A stretch of DNA of 64,000 nt from Nitrospirota bacterium (GCA_027335985.1 DAHWGX010000073.1:1-64000), one strand, 5' to 3'; positions 7,902 through 17,663 are shown, counted from the first letter of the stretch. Numbers and translations are program-made. Notes: generated by a model from the letters alone, not told the origin.

Positions 7902-10885
7902 TCGGGAGTCCTTTCAAAAGAAGCCGCGAACCAGGAGGTCCCAAGAATCGGCAGGAGGAAAACAGAGGAAAGGAACGAGCCCGCAAGCCCTCCCAGCACC
8001 GCGATCGAAAAGGATCGCTCCATGTCGAGCCCAGCTCCCGCCGCCACGGCGAGCGGGAGCAAGGCCATGGCGTTTGCGGCGTGAGTCATGAGAAGAGGGA
8101 CGATCCGGTCAGAAAGGGAGCGGATGAAACGCTCCCGGGAATCACCAGGGGACTGAATGGCCCGGTCGATGACGAGAAGCCCGTTTTCTGCGGAAATACC
8201 GGCGACCAGAACAAGGCCGACGAAGGAGGAAAGATTGAGGGAATGGTGAAAAAGGGCCAGGGTGAGGAGCGCCATTGCCACGGAGAAAAAAACCCCGGTC
8301 AGGAGAATGACAGGCGGAGCCAATCGTCGGGCCAGAGCAAAAATCACCCCGACCACAAGAAGAATGGCAAACAGAAGCGCCAGCGTCAACTGGCTGAAGC
8401 TTTTCTTCTGCCAGATCGCATACCCTCCCAGATCAACCCAGACGGAGGGTGGAAGGGAGAGCGAGGCCATGGCGCGATCGATACTGGAGGAGACCGTGCC
8501 GAGATCGGCCCCAGACAGGCGCCCCGACACCGAAATGACCGGAGCGAGGTTCAAGTCGTCAAGCTCGGATCGCTGAGGCTCGTCGAACCAGCGGGCGATG
8601 CGGGAAAGTGGAATCAGCCCGGTCGGAGTCCCGACCGGAAAATGCCGGATTCCCTCGAGCGTCCGGAAAGGCTGGGGCGCGTCCATCACGCGGACAGGAC
8701 GGGGGATCTCACCTTCCATGACCGTCGTCGTCGGACGGCCCCACAGTCCGGTTCTCAGGTCGTCGATGACCTCGCGCGGGGTCAGATGGTAGGAGGCGGC
8801 CAGTTCGCTGTCGATATGAATGCGCGAGGCCGGGGGCACGGGTCGTTCGCTCCGCGCCACATCGACCACCCCCGGGACCTTTTTCAGAAGGGCGATCACC
8901 GCCGGAACGGCCTTTTCCATGCGAGACCTGTCCGAGCCGTGGATGCGAACCACCACCGGTGCCTCCGTCCCGATCAGATCGTTCAGCATGTCCTCGAGGA
9001 TCTGGGGAAATTCCACCGAAAGCTCCGGCTCTGTCTTCCGGACGTATCGGCGCACCTGATCGATCACCTGGAAGACCGTCCTGCGACGATCATCCGCCAG
9101 GCGGACGATGATGTCTCCCTTCGTGGGCTCTGTGATATAGAACCCCATTTCGGCCCCCAGCCTCCGGGAGGTCGAAATCACCTCGGGCACGGTGTGGAGA
9201 TAGGCCTCTATTCGGGAAAAAGCACGGTCGCTGTCCCCCAGGGAGGTCCCCGGCGGAGCATGGATGTCGATCAGGAAGGCGCCCTCGTCCATTCTGGGCA
9301 TGAAATTCGTGGCTAGGTCGCGACGCAGAAACAATATCGACGTGACAAAGAAGACGAGCAGGGCCGAAAGCACTCCCCACCGGGGCAGTGCGAATATCTT
9401 TTCGAGAAAGCGTTCCATTCGCCGATGGGAACCGCTTGCCCGTTCCTCCCCCAGAAAGGAGGGGGTCACGAACAGGTTGACTGCAAGCGAGAGAAGGAGG
9501 AGGAGGAGAAGCGTCAGGGCCAGTGGCATGAAAAAGGCTCCTGCGAGCCCCCCCAGTCCGAACAGGGGAAAAAGCACAACGATCGAGGCCAGAGAAGAAA
9601 AAAGAAAGGGCCGGAGAAGAGCGGGGAGTCGTCGGCCTCCTTCCAGGATCACGACGAAGTCGTCGATGACGAGGCCCATACCGGCCGCCAAACCTCCAAG
9701 AGTCAGAAGATTGATCGACTGATGGAAGAAGGAGAGGAGGCCCAGGGCCAGGACAAGAATCATGGGAACGAAGGTTGCCACAAGGGCAAAGGGCCGGATC
9801 CGGCGGAGAAAGAGCAGGATCACGCCGAAGGCGACTCCTATTCCCAGAATAAGGGCCACCGACACGTGAAGTATCGCCTGTCCGATCACATGCCCCTGGT
9901 CGTAGGTCACCCGACTTTGGACTCCCGGTGGCAGGAGATGCTCCATTGTTTTCTTCTGGGCCTCGATCCGGTCGACCACACCGAGGGTGTTTTCCCTATG
10001 GGCTCGGAAGACATTCAGAAGAATGGCCGGCTCACCGAAAGCACTGACCCGGACCATGCGGTCCGCGGGCCGGATTCCAAATCGGACCGACGCCACCTGG
10101 GACAGTGGAAGGGGGGCCTCCCCCGCTCCGGAGAGAAAAAGGCGTCGGACGGGATCGAGCCCGGAAAGGGCATTGTGGACCTCGAGCAAGAGGATCTGGT
10201 GATATTCGGAAAGACGCCCCACAACCCCGATCCGGTTGTGATCGGGGAGGGCTGCCAGAACATCCTGCACGGTCTTTCCCGCGCTGGCCAGCTCGTAGGG
10301 ATTGACCTCCACATGCACTTCGCGGCTCTGTGCCCCCACGATCTCAACCTTCCAGACCCCGGGAATGTTGACCAGAAAGGGCAGCAGACGGTACCTGGCC
10401 AGATCTGTCAACTCGGACAAGGATCGCGAAGGGCTCGTGAGCGCCAGCTGGTAGACGGGGGTATCGGCAGAAATCATCCTGATTGCCCGGGACCGGGATC
10501 CAGGAGGGAGATCGGGGAGGACACGAGCAAGGGCCTGATTGACGCGGGAAAGCGCCAGAACCATTGGTGTGGTCCAGGAAAAGCGGACGAAAAACTCGGA
10601 GGAGCCACGGGAGGTTCGGGAGCGCACTTCCCGGACCCCCGTCACCCCCCGGAGAGCTATCGAGACCGGCCTGGTGACGCGGACCTCCATCTGGGAAAAT
10701 GGCAGGTCCCGAGTCGATACGATCACTGAAATCCTGGGAAAATCGATGGACGGGTAGAGGGCCACCGGAAGGGTCAGCGCCTTGAACCCGGCAAGGACGG
10801 TCAGGATCAGCAGGATGAAAAGGGCTGTCAGACGATGTCGTCTCAGGAAGCGGAGCATCCTCTCCGCGCCGAACCCTGCACTCAT
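7898..10885 (-). CDS. RND-family efflux pump, inner-membrane permease
   Basis: A 995-residue proton-driven RND transporter with the standard layout: one N-terminal membrane helix, a large periplasmic loop, six helices, a second loop and five to six helices. The proton-relay aspartate pair is visible in the fourth helix (GMGLVIDDFVVILEG), as in multidrug-type pumps. The partner helix in the C-terminal half reads GISAENGLLVID, closer to heavy-metal pumps. The substrate class is therefore unclear. The start is uncertain: the ATG at 10885 lacks a clear ribosome binding site, and an ATG at 10858 has GGAGAGG too close. The pump gene precedes the adaptor gene, the reverse of the common order. Confidence 0.85.
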   Translation of the reverse strand: MSAGFGAERMLRFLRRHRLTALFILLILTVLAGFKALTLPVALYPSIDFPRISVIVSTRDLPFSQMEVRVTRPVSIALRGVTGVREVRSRTSRGSSEFFVRFSWTTPMVLALSRVNQALARVLPDLPPGSRSRAIRMISADTPVYQLALTSPSRSLSELTDLARYRLLPFLVNIPGVWKVEIVGAQSREVHVEVNPYELASAGKTVQDVLAALPDHNRIGVVGRLSEYHQILLLEVHNALSGLDPVRRLFLSGAGEAPLPLSQVASVRFGIRPADRMVRVSAFGEPAILLNVFRAHRENTLGVVDRIEAQKKTMEHLLPPGVQSRVTYDQGHVIGQAILHVSVALILGIGVAFGVILLFLRRIRPFALVATFVPMILVLALGLLSFFHQSINLLTLGGLAAGMGLVIDDFVVILEGGRRLPALLRPFLFSSLASIVVLFPLFGLGGLAGAFFMPLALTLLLLLLLSLAVNLFVTPSFLGEERASGSHRRMERFLEKIFALPRWGVLSALLVFFVTSILFLRRDLATNFMPRMDEGAFLIDIHAPPGTSLGDSDRAFSRIEAYLHTVPEVISTSRRLGAEMGFYITEPTKGDIIVRLADDRRRTVFQVIDQVRRYVRKTEPELSVEFPQILEDMLNDLIGTEAPVVVRIHGSDRSRMEKAVPAVIALLKKVPGVVDVARSERPVPPASRIHIDSELAASYHLTPREVIDDLRTGLWGRPTTTVMEGEIPRPVRVMDAPQPFRTLEGIRHFPVGTPTGLIPLSRIARWFDEPQRSELDDLNLAPVISVSGRLSGADLGTVSSSIDRAMASLSLPPSVWVDLGGYAIWQKKSFSQLTLALLFAILLVVGVIFALARRLAPPVILLTGVFFSVAMALLTLALFHHSLNLSSFVGLVLVAGISAENGLLVIDRAIQSPGDSRERFIRSLSDRIVPLLMTHAANAMALLPLAVAAGAGLDMERSFSIAVLGGLAGSFLSSVFLLPILGTSWFAASFERTPE

Positions 10886-11043
10886 CGACAGACTGGCTGC
10901 ATGATGGGAAGGCTTGTCATGCCCTTCATGTTACCCGGGTAGAGATCTCAAGACAATCAAGGAGCCAGAAAGATTCCGGCAGAAGGCATGGCGCCCCCTA
11001 TTCCGCCAGAGCCCGCAAAGCCCTTGCACTGCAGGACCAGCCG

Positions 11044-11694
11044 TCAGGCCGGCTGCGCGGGGGGCTGGAAGGCAACCCTGGAGGAGGGCTTGAGAGACGA
11101 GGCCGTCCTGCGGAGTGGTTCCGAAAGTTTTTTCAACTTTGCCGCCACTGTGGGAGGCGGGGAGAGCGTTGCCCAGATTTCCACGATGCCCTTTCCGAAG
11201 TGATCCTCTCTTCTGGCAATCGGAGCGGGGGCTTCAATCTCGATCGAGGACCGGACGACCGTCCTGGAAGTATCCACTTCATCCGGGGCCACGGAAACAC
11301 AGTCGCCCGGACGAAGATTCCCAAGTCCCGGCGTCTCAGGGTCGCCAGTGACGACCATGGCGCTCCTGAGACGCTTCGGATCCCCCCTGAAGAGCGACTG
11401 AACGCTTTCAAGGGATAGAAGACGGCCAGTTGGAGACTGACAAAGGGGACGGCCAGAGGACGAGACTCTGGTCTCGCGAATAAGAAGCGCCACGCTTCGG
11501 CGTCCCGGATGGCTCACCACCTTCATTACGACACCCCCGACGATCTTCCGGACCACATGACGCGATGGATCTCCCTCTTCCTCGAGAGCCATGACCGCCC
11601 CGGCTTCAGTGCTCTGGCAAGCCGCCAGAGCCATCCCCAGGCTTACGAGAATCCCCGAAAAAAACCTTCGGCCATATCCTTTATCCTGTCCCAT
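11044..11694 (-). CDS. Lipoprotein of unknown function
   Basis: A 216-residue protein. The ATG at 11694 follows GGGAGG at a 7-bp gap and opens a lipoprotein signal peptide (RRFFSGILVSLGMALAAC), giving an anchored Cys about 27 residues in. The mature part is mostly short beta strands. A segment near the middle (LRPGDCVSVAPDEV) looks like a small barrel. A proline-rich, low-complexity C terminus follows. I do not recognise the family. It stands alone, with an AT-rich upstream region toward 11860 that probably holds its promoter. Confidence 0.65.
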   Translation of the reverse strand: MGQDKGYGRRFFSGILVSLGMALAACQSTEAGAVMALEEEGDPSRHVVRKIVGGVVMKVVSHPGRRSVALLIRETRVSSSGRPLCQSPTGRLLSLESVQSLFRGDPKRLRSAMVVTGDPETPGLGNLRPGDCVSVAPDEVDTSRTVVRSSIEIEAPAPIARREDHFGKGIVEIWATLSPPPTVAAKLKKLSEPLRRTASSLKPSSRVAFQPPAQPA

Positions 11695-11996
11695 GACGAA
11701 CCTCCCAATCAGAATATTTCTCCGGAGGATGACTCCCTCAAGCGTATTGCTGTCCCACGCAATTGATAAGCAATCATCATGCCAATTGTAAAATATAAAT
11801 AAATCCATATCGAATAGCCCTCCTCTCTCCATGGTCGACATTCCCAACCATAAAGGCAAACAATTTTGTCAGTTTGCGCACATAAAAGAAATACATGTTT
11901 CACTGATTGCGCAAGTGAATCGATATCCTTCATGGAGCTCCGCCGCTCCCGATTCTCTTTCTTCCCGAGACAGTTTCTTTCCGGATGCCGTTAAGC

Positions 11997-12002
11997 TATA
12001 AT
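11997..12002 (+). promoter_or_regulatory. -10 element of the tRNA-Glu promoter
   Basis: A perfect TATAAT lies 20 bases before the tRNA. The -35 region is weak (TTTCTT at 11974-11979 with a 17-base spacer). Confidence 0.45.
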
Positions 12003-12021
12003 GCTTCACTCGAGTACGTTG

Positions 12022-12097
12022 GGTCCCATCGTCTAGTGGCCTAGGACGCTGGCCTCTCACGCCGGAAACACGGGTTCGAACCCCGTTGGGACCACCA
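12022..12097 (+). tRNA. tRNA-Glu (anticodon CTC)
   Basis: A 76-base cloverleaf with an encoded CCA end. The acceptor stem GGTCCCA pairs with TGGGACC. The anticodon stem CTGGC/GCCGG closes the loop CTCTCAC with anticodon CTC, which reads GAG. The T arm is ACGGG-TTCGAAC-CCCGT. The tRNA is followed after 22 bases by a HAD phosphatase gene that is probably co-transcribed. Confidence 0.97.
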
Positions 12098-12119
12098 ACC
12101 GACACGCCCCGGGAATTCC

Positions 12120-12797
12120 TTGACTTCGCTTTCTTCCTCCTCCATTGACACCATCCTGTTCGACCTCGATGGAACTCTCGCGGATTCGTTTGCTCCCATC
12201 CGCTCCTCCTTCAACCAGATGCTTCGCCATTTCGGCCATGACAGGGAACTCACGGAGAGCGAAACACTCGATCTCGTCGGGGGACCCCTCGACGACTCCG
12301 TGGCTCGCCTTCTGCCCGCCCCTCTCGTCTCTTCGGGAACATCCGTTTTCCGTAGACATTATGAAAAAATCTACCTTGAGATGACCCATCCCATGGCAGG
12401 CGCTCCGGATCTCCTGTCCGAGATTTTCCAGAGAGGACAGGCCCAGGGTGTGGTCACAAACAAACTCGGTGCTTCGGCACGGGAGATAATCAGGCATTTC
12501 GGCTGGAGCTCTCTGCTTCCCCTTTGTCTGGGAGAAGGTGACGGACTCCCGCTCAAGCCAGATCCAGACATGATTCTTTACGCAGCCGAGCTCCTGAAAA
12601 CAAGCCCAGACAATCTGCTGTTTGTGGGAGACTCCCCGTACGATTACATGGCGGCACGGAAGGCTGGATGCAGGATTTGCCTATTGACTACCGGAACCCA
12701 TCGGCGGGATTCCCTTGCCCCTCTTGCTCCCGATCTTCTGTTCGACAGTCTTGGCGAGTTGGGGCGGTGGCTCAGGGAACTTGGTAGGGACCAGTGA
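12120..12797 (+). CDS. gph: HAD-superfamily hydrolase, phosphoglycolate phosphatase-like
   Basis: A 225-residue phosphatase of the haloacid dehalogenase superfamily, subfamily with an alpha-helical cap. All four catalytic motifs are visible: FDLDGT (nucleophile Asp, residues about 14-19), VTNK (motif II Thr), KPDPDM (motif III Lys) and GDSPYD (motif IV acids). The likely substrate is 2-phosphoglycolate, which in an autotroph arises from RuBisCO oxygenation, but related pyrophosphatases and sugar phosphatases share these motifs. The start is a TTG at 12120, with a weak GGGA upstream; no ATG lies closer to the first motif. The 3' end overlaps the convergent Slp-like gene by 26 bases. Confidence 0.75.
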   Translation: MTSLSSSSIDTILFDLDGTLADSFAPIRSSFNQMLRHFGHDRELTESETLDLVGGPLDDSVARLLPAPLVSSGTSVFRRHYEKIYLEMTHPMAGAPDLLSEIFQRGQAQGVVTNKLGASAREIIRHFGWSSLLPLCLGEGDGLPLKPDPDMILYAAELLKTSPDNLLFVGDSPYDYMAARKAGCRICLLTTGTHRRDSLAPLAPDLLFDSLGELGRWLRELGRDQ

Positions 12798-13335
12798 ATC
12801 CTGGGGTCATGACGGGATAGGGAGAGCCTCCCATGATGGCGGTCTCCGGTACCCAGGTGTGCAGGGAGCGGACATCGAGTGTCACAAGGCGCAGGGTCTG
12901 GCCACTATCGGTCAGGGCGGGATGCTTCATGCGACGGACCGTCGCGATGACGGTTATCCGCTGGCCATCTCTCAGGGCGGAGGGGTCGACGGGATAGGGA
13001 AAAACAAGAAGCAGCAATCCGGAGGTGGCATCGGGTGTCCCCGGCCTGAAGTCATGGTCAAGGGGTGACGGGTCGAGCTCCACATAAGCCCGCGTTGTCC
13101 GGTTGTCGAGATGGACCGTGCGTCCGCCGACGACCACCTTTTGCCCCTCGAGCTCACGGTAATTGTGTATTATCGCACTGTAGGAAAGCGTCGTGTCGAC
13201 CCCGGAAAGCTGCCTGGCGGTGAATGTTGGCGGATTGAAAATGGCACAGCCACCAGTGGTCAGAACAACGGGAAGAAGGGTGAACAGGACCCGAATGATT
13301 CTTCCAGGCCTGGACACGATCACTTTTTCCACCAA
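12772..13335 (-). CDS. Slp-family outer-membrane lipoprotein
   Basis: A roughly 187-residue lipoprotein with a signal peptide ending in TTGGC. The mature region matches the layout of the Slp (starvation-inducible lipoprotein) family: a GQKVVVGG strand, an ELDPSPLD segment, a central strand and a DGQRITVIATV strand. These are small OB-like beta proteins on the inner face of the outer membrane. The reading frame offers TTG (13335), GTG (13332) and GTG (13323) as starts, none with an ideal ribosome binding site. It overlaps the preceding small membrane protein gene by 16 bases, so the pair is probably translationally coupled. Confidence 0.7.
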   Translation of the reverse strand: MVEKVIVSRPGRIIRVLFTLLPVVLTTGGCAIFNPPTFTARQLSGVDTTLSYSAIIHNYRELEGQKVVVGGRTVHLDNRTTRAYVELDPSPLDHDFRPGTPDATSGLLLLVFPYPVDPSALRDGQRITVIATVRRMKHPALTDSGQTLRLVTLDVRSLHTWVPETAIMGGSPYPVMTPGFTGPYQVP

Positions 13336-13523
13336 TCCAGGTTTCCGGTAATGATGTACTTTCTAAACAGATCGAAAATGATGAACCCCAGAAAGCCAAA
13401 CTCGAGGATCGTGAAAATCCGGAAGAAAATCCCGAGCAGCTTAGCCCTCCTCGGCGTAAAGTCCAGGGGATCCGGCTCCCCTGGAACGGATTCAGGCTTT
13501 TTCCCCTCGCTGTCAGTCTCCAA
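13320..13523 (-). CDS. Small single-pass membrane protein
   Basis: 67 residues. The N-terminal half is charged and proline-rich. One hydrophobic segment (FFRIFTILEFGFLGFIIFDLF) follows and the tail is basic. No family recognised. The overlap of its 3' end with the Slp-like lipoprotein gene and the 18-base gap to the upstream lipoprotein gene suggest a three-gene envelope cluster. Confidence 0.55.
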   Translation of the reverse strand: METDSEGKKPESVPGEPDPLDFTPRRAKLLGIFFRIFTILEFGFLGFIIFDLFRKYIITGNLDWWKK

Positions 13524-13541
13524 GTTCCACCTCCAAATGGA

Positions 13542-14756
13542 TCATGTCGGATCCGCCATTCCCAATAGATTCTGGTTCAAAGCCCCCAGCCAGTATACCC
13601 TGCGGTTGGCATCCGGCAACATGACAAGATCGACCCGGCGATGGTTGAAGGAAAAAGAGAAATCCACCTCTCCAGGAAGGCCAAAACGGGTGGCATCTCC
13701 GCTCCTGTAGGGAACCTGGACCTGATAGTCCGAGACAACCGCCCCCGCTTCATTGATCCTTCCTGAGAGGGAGACCGTCTGGCCCTCCCTGTCGAAGTCA
13801 AGACGTCCTTCGAGAGCGAAGGGACCATCCACCAGAAGGCTCCCAGCAAGAGCCACTCGGTACCTTCTCGCTGGAAAACGGTAGAAAGGTTTCGGAAAGG
13901 GAAGAAAAACTCCGACTCCCCTCGTGTGATCCGACCTGAGCTCGAAGAGCCCCGAATTCCCACTTCCTATTATCCTAAGTTCCTGGTCCTTCCCTTTCAA
14001 CCAAAGCGTGGCCTTCAAACGACCAGAAAAATCGGGGGGAGTCACTCCCCGAAGAAGGTCTTTCCTCTGGACCACCCCGTTCACAAGAGAGACGGGGTGA
14101 TAAAATTGTCTGGGAGTTCGGAAGGGAACAGGTCCCACCACCGAAATGGTTTCATTCAGAAGGGATCGGTAGGCATTTAGAAGAACAAGACGTGGCCTCC
14201 AGAATTCCCGTGGAGGAGGAGCGACATCCAAGATCCAGAGCGGTGGCTCCAGAACGGAGGAATCCTCCGACGGAACGAAGGCCGCCCTTCGGATGCGGCA
14301 GGCCGAAAGATCCCGGAATTCGACAAACCCTTTGACTGTTCGCCTCGACCAATGGCCCTTCTCGCGTTTTTCGATGACGGCCGAAATAGGCAGAACCGCA
14401 CGTTTGCGCGAAAGGTCGAAGCCAGGTCCCCAGTTCTTCTCGATTCTGACGCGCACAATAGGTCCGACATCGGCTTTTTTCCCATCCACAACTCCCTGCA
14501 CATTCAGATAGCGTCGCGTGCACTCGATCGGGGAAACGCGAAAGCGGGTATAAACGGCAGCGTCCATCATCGAGGTCCGATACAGGGTTCCCGACTCGGA
14601 CACAGCTGGAACGCTTTGGGAGAGCGCGGCACATGAAGTCAGGAGAACGAGTGTCCCGAAGGCAAGGAACCCTTTGAGAAGAAAGAAGGGATATCCCTTT
14701 CCGGAGCAGTTGAAAAAAGTCTTTCGAGCCCGGGTTTCCGGCCTTTTTTTCTCCAC
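13542..14756 (-). CDS. Large lipoprotein of unknown function
   Basis: About 405 residues from the GTG at 14756. A long basic N terminus leads into a lipoprotein signal (FLAFGTLVLLTSC). The mature part is rich in predicted beta strands and contains several short Tyr/Arg-rich repeats near the C terminus, where the residue pattern suggests alternating strands. I do not recognise a domain. The frame is open to 14861 but that would overlap the divergent lipoprotein gene, so a start at or after 14756 is preferred. The start is not well supported by a ribosome binding site. First gene of the small cluster that includes the 67-residue membrane protein and the Slp-like protein. Confidence 0.55.
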   Translation of the reverse strand: MEKKRPETRARKTFFNCSGKGYPFFLLKGFLAFGTLVLLTSCAALSQSVPAVSESGTLYRTSMMDAAVYTRFRVSPIECTRRYLNVQGVVDGKKADVGPIVRVRIEKNWGPGFDLSRKRAVLPISAVIEKREKGHWSRRTVKGFVEFRDLSACRIRRAAFVPSEDSSVLEPPLWILDVAPPPREFWRPRLVLLNAYRSLLNETISVVGPVPFRTPRQFYHPVSLVNGVVQRKDLLRGVTPPDFSGRLKATLWLKGKDQELRIIGSGNSGLFELRSDHTRGVGVFLPFPKPFYRFPARRYRVALAGSLLVDGPFALEGRLDFDREGQTVSLSGRINEAGAVVSDYQVQVPYRSGDATRFGLPGEVDFSFSFNHRRVDLVMLPDANRRVYWLGALNQNLLGMADPT

Positions 14757-14853
14757 TTGTGTTGAACCCTGCCCTGTCGTTGTGATAAGACTATTTCCCG
14801 GTGCCTGAAGTAGTATTAAAGACTCATCCCCAAAAATCAGAAATGGAGGACCT

Positions 14854-15249
14854 ATGGCCACACTTTATGAGGTCGCTTCAGTAAAAGGTCGGTCACTGTG
14901 GATCCACGTCGGGCAAAGGTCCGTCTCTCTCCTTGGCCTCTCGTTCCTCGGGCTGAGTGCCTGCGCTCAAACCAATGCCTTGATCGGAAACCACCAGAAT
15001 GCGGCCTACAACTACCGGGCTGCCGCCCAGGGCTCCGAAAAAGACGCCAGAAAACAGGCGGATCTTCAAAATCACATCGTCGCTGCAATGAAGTATATCG
15101 ATGCGGCGAGGAGTCGTCTCTCCTCAGCCCAGGAATATCAGAAAATCGGAAATCCGGTCTGGGCAAAGAACATGTTTGACAAGAGCAGCGCAGACCTGAC
15201 CACCGCTGCCAACGAAATCAAGGCCGCCCAGTCTCCCCTTTCAAACTAG
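14854..15249 (+). CDS. Small alpha-helical lipoprotein
   Basis: 131 residues from an ATG with a clear ribosome binding site (GGAGG, 5-6-bp gap). A signal region ends in the lipobox LSAC (Cys 37). The mature protein is Ala/Gln/Lys-rich and likely forms a helical hairpin (HIVAAMKYIDAARSRLSSAQ and a following helix). No family recognised. It is divergent from the large lipoprotein gene and ends 22 bases from the convergent rnr stop. Confidence 0.65.
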   Translation: MATLYEVASVKGRSLWIHVGQRSVSLLGLSFLGLSACAQTNALIGNHQNAAYNYRAAAQGSEKDARKQADLQNHIVAAMKYIDAARSRLSSAQEYQKIGNPVWAKNMFDKSSADLTTAANEIKAAQSPLSN

Positions 15250-15271
15250 TCCGAAAGATTCCTCCCGGGGG

Positions 15272-17539
15272 TCACCGTCCCCGATGTCCGTACCGTCGCT
15301 TTTTGCTGGATCCCCGGGAATCCGAGAGATTTTCTGCCTCCTCTTCAAGAACGAAATCGCACCGAAGACGCTGGAAGTCGACCTTCGCGACCGTTACTCG
15401 CAGGGCATCTCCAACGGAGAAGGTTCGTCCCGTTCTCTCTCCACGAATCTGGTGGCGGTCTTCCCGGTATTCATAATAGTCTCTTCCAAGCTGGCTGATA
15501 GGAATTAATCCCTCCACAAAAAACGGGACCAGCTCTACAAAAACTCCGTAGGACGCTATCCCTGTGATCCGGCCGTCAAAGCTTTCCCCAAGGTGGCGCG
15601 ACATGAATCGGACCTTCTTGAAATCGATCGCCATACGTTCGGCTTCGGTCGCCTTGCGCTCTTTTTCAGAGCAATGTTGAGCCACCCTGGAAAGAGGGGC
15701 CGGGATAAGAGCCTCTTTCCCCCCGGGGGATGCGAGGGAAAGAAGGCGATGGACGACCAGATCGGGGTAGCGGCGGATGGGGGAGGTGAAATGGGTATAG
15801 TCCGAAAAAGCCAGCCCAAAATGGCCCAGGGGACGCTCGTCATAACGGGCCTGCTTGAGGGAACGGAGAACTGCATAATGCACGGGGTGCTCGACGGGCG
15901 TTCCACGAGTCTTTTCGAGAATCAGGGACAAATCCCGAGGAGTCACCGGATCATGCCGGACGACAGTCACCCCAAGCGAATCGATAAAGGAATAGAGGTT
16001 TTCGATCCGTTCTGGAGACGGAGATTCGTGAGCCCGGAAAATCGCTGTTCCCAGCCGCTCTGACAGACGGAGAGCCACGAGTGTGTTGGCCAGCAGCATG
16101 AATTCTTCGATGAGTTGGTGGGACATGTAGCGGGGGGAGCGGAGAATGTCGACCGGTTCTCCCCTGAGGTCCAAAACGATTTCGGGCTCCGGCAGGTCGA
16201 AGTCAAGGCTCCCCTTTGCCATTCGACGCTTCCGGAGGAGCTGGGCCACACGCCACAGCTCATCCAGGAATGGGCCCCAAGAGCGGTATCCCTCCGAAGG
16301 ATCCCCTGCGAGGCTCCGGTGGACCTCGGAGTATGTCATGCGCTTCCGGCTTCTGATGACCGAGGGGGTCACCGACCAGTCTACGACCGAGCCATCCTCA
16401 CCGATTTTTGCAATAACAGAACGGGCCAGACGGTCCTCATCAGGGTTGAGGGAAAGGACGCCGTTTGACAGGACTTCCGGAAACATTGGAACAACCCGGT
16501 CCGGAAAATAAACGCTGGTAGCCCTCGCAAAAGCCTCCCGATCGAGAGGGGAGCCCGGAAGGACATAGGTTGAGACATCCGCGATGTGAACACCAAGGGT
16601 CCAAGTTCCATCAGGATTTCCGACAAGGGAGATGGCGTCGTCGAAGTCTTTGGCCGAGTCCCCATCGATGGTCACCACTTCGAGGGAACGCATGTCCGCG
16701 CGTTCTCCGTCCGGCACGATTCTCACAGAAGCGGCACGTTCATGGGCCGCCTCTTCTATCTCCGAAGGAAATGCTAGGGGAAGACCGAAGGAGGCGATCA
16801 CCAGATCGGTGTCGATCGCAGGATCACCGTCGGCTCCCAAGACCGAAACGATACGACCGGAGGGAACGGGGGAGGCGTCCGGATAGGAGGTGACCGTCAG
16901 GACGACAAGAGTCCCGTCTCCTTCGGGCAAAGGAGGAATGGGATCGTCAACTCGAAAAAGATGTCGGATCCTGGCATCCCTTGGCCGGACGAAAAGTCCT
17001 CCCTCCGTCCGAATAAGAAGTCCGGGGAAATCGGTCCGACTATGGGAGACGACATGTGACACGACTCCCTCACGCCGCCCACGGGAATCCTCCCCCGTGA
17101 CATGACAGACCACCGTATCACCGTCGATGGCGCCCGCGAGAAAATGGGCAGGAACAAAGACATCTTTTTTCCCCTCGGGGTCGATCACGAATCCGTATCC
17201 GTCCCGATTGGCGTCCAGCCGGCCCGACAAGGAAGGAAGACGCGAAGGAAGAGAAAGACGTCCGTCGGGAAGACGCAGCACCGTTCCGATTCGCGCAAGA
17301 GCCTCCAACTCGGCTTCGGCCTCAGTTCGCATATTTCTGTTTTTTCTGGGTATCAGACGCCGCAGGAGAAGATCGCGAGAGACGAGGTGTTCATCGGAAG
17401 ACTGAAGCTCGGCAATAATACGGTCGGCCCAGGACGAGACTCCCTCAGGGGAAGGACTCTGTGATTTTCCCCCACCCCCCGGAGGGCCGCCTACAGGCTT
17501 TCGTCGACGACGTCGTCTCTTTTTTTCAGGCAAATCCAA
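15272..17539 (-). CDS. rnr: Ribonuclease R
   Basis: 3'-5' exoribonuclease of the RNB family, degrading structured RNA and helping rRNA and tmRNA quality control. The N terminus has a basic tract (EKKRRRRRRK) and a winged-helix region. Two cold-shock-type domains (for example RLDANRDGYGFVID) come next. The RNB catalytic domain has the acid cluster in GDSAKDFDDAISL, and the C-terminal S1 domain reads RITGIASYGVFVELVPFFVEG. The length, about 755 residues, is typical. I prefer the TTG at 17539 because GGAG precedes it by 6 bases. A GTG at 17617 gives a longer form with a poorer site. Confidence 0.9.
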   Translation of the reverse strand: MDLPEKKRRRRRRKPVGGPPGGGGKSQSPSPEGVSSWADRIIAELQSSDEHLVSRDLLLRRLIPRKNRNMRTEAEAELEALARIGTVLRLPDGRLSLPSRLPSLSGRLDANRDGYGFVIDPEGKKDVFVPAHFLAGAIDGDTVVCHVTGEDSRGRREGVVSHVVSHSRTDFPGLLIRTEGGLFVRPRDARIRHLFRVDDPIPPLPEGDGTLVVLTVTSYPDASPVPSGRIVSVLGADGDPAIDTDLVIASFGLPLAFPSEIEEAAHERAASVRIVPDGERADMRSLEVVTIDGDSAKDFDDAISLVGNPDGTWTLGVHIADVSTYVLPGSPLDREAFARATSVYFPDRVVPMFPEVLSNGVLSLNPDEDRLARSVIAKIGEDGSVVDWSVTPSVIRSRKRMTYSEVHRSLAGDPSEGYRSWGPFLDELWRVAQLLRKRRMAKGSLDFDLPEPEIVLDLRGEPVDILRSPRYMSHQLIEEFMLLANTLVALRLSERLGTAIFRAHESPSPERIENLYSFIDSLGVTVVRHDPVTPRDLSLILEKTRGTPVEHPVHYAVLRSLKQARYDERPLGHFGLAFSDYTHFTSPIRRYPDLVVHRLLSLASPGGKEALIPAPLSRVAQHCSEKERKATEAERMAIDFKKVRFMSRHLGESFDGRITGIASYGVFVELVPFFVEGLIPISQLGRDYYEYREDRHQIRGERTGRTFSVGDALRVTVAKVDFQRLRCDFVLEEEAENLSDSRGSSKKRRYGHRGR

Positions 17540-17663
17540 GCTGTTCTCCAAGCGCTTTGACAGGATCTCTGTCCACGGAGAATTCCTGCCTCGGACAAAA
17601 TTTCGTTCTGTCCTCACATCCTATCACAAGGGAGCCTGCAGTTAAAAGTTTTTTAAGAGGGAC

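Noticed and set aside
7811..9316. Open frame of about 500 codons antisense to the RND pump
   Set aside because: Shadow caused by high GC; the pump on the other strand has full helices and motifs.
13320..13335. Overlap of two small genes as evidence of a frameshifted single gene
   Set aside because: The downstream gene has its own complete lipoprotein signal peptide, so two proteins are more likely.
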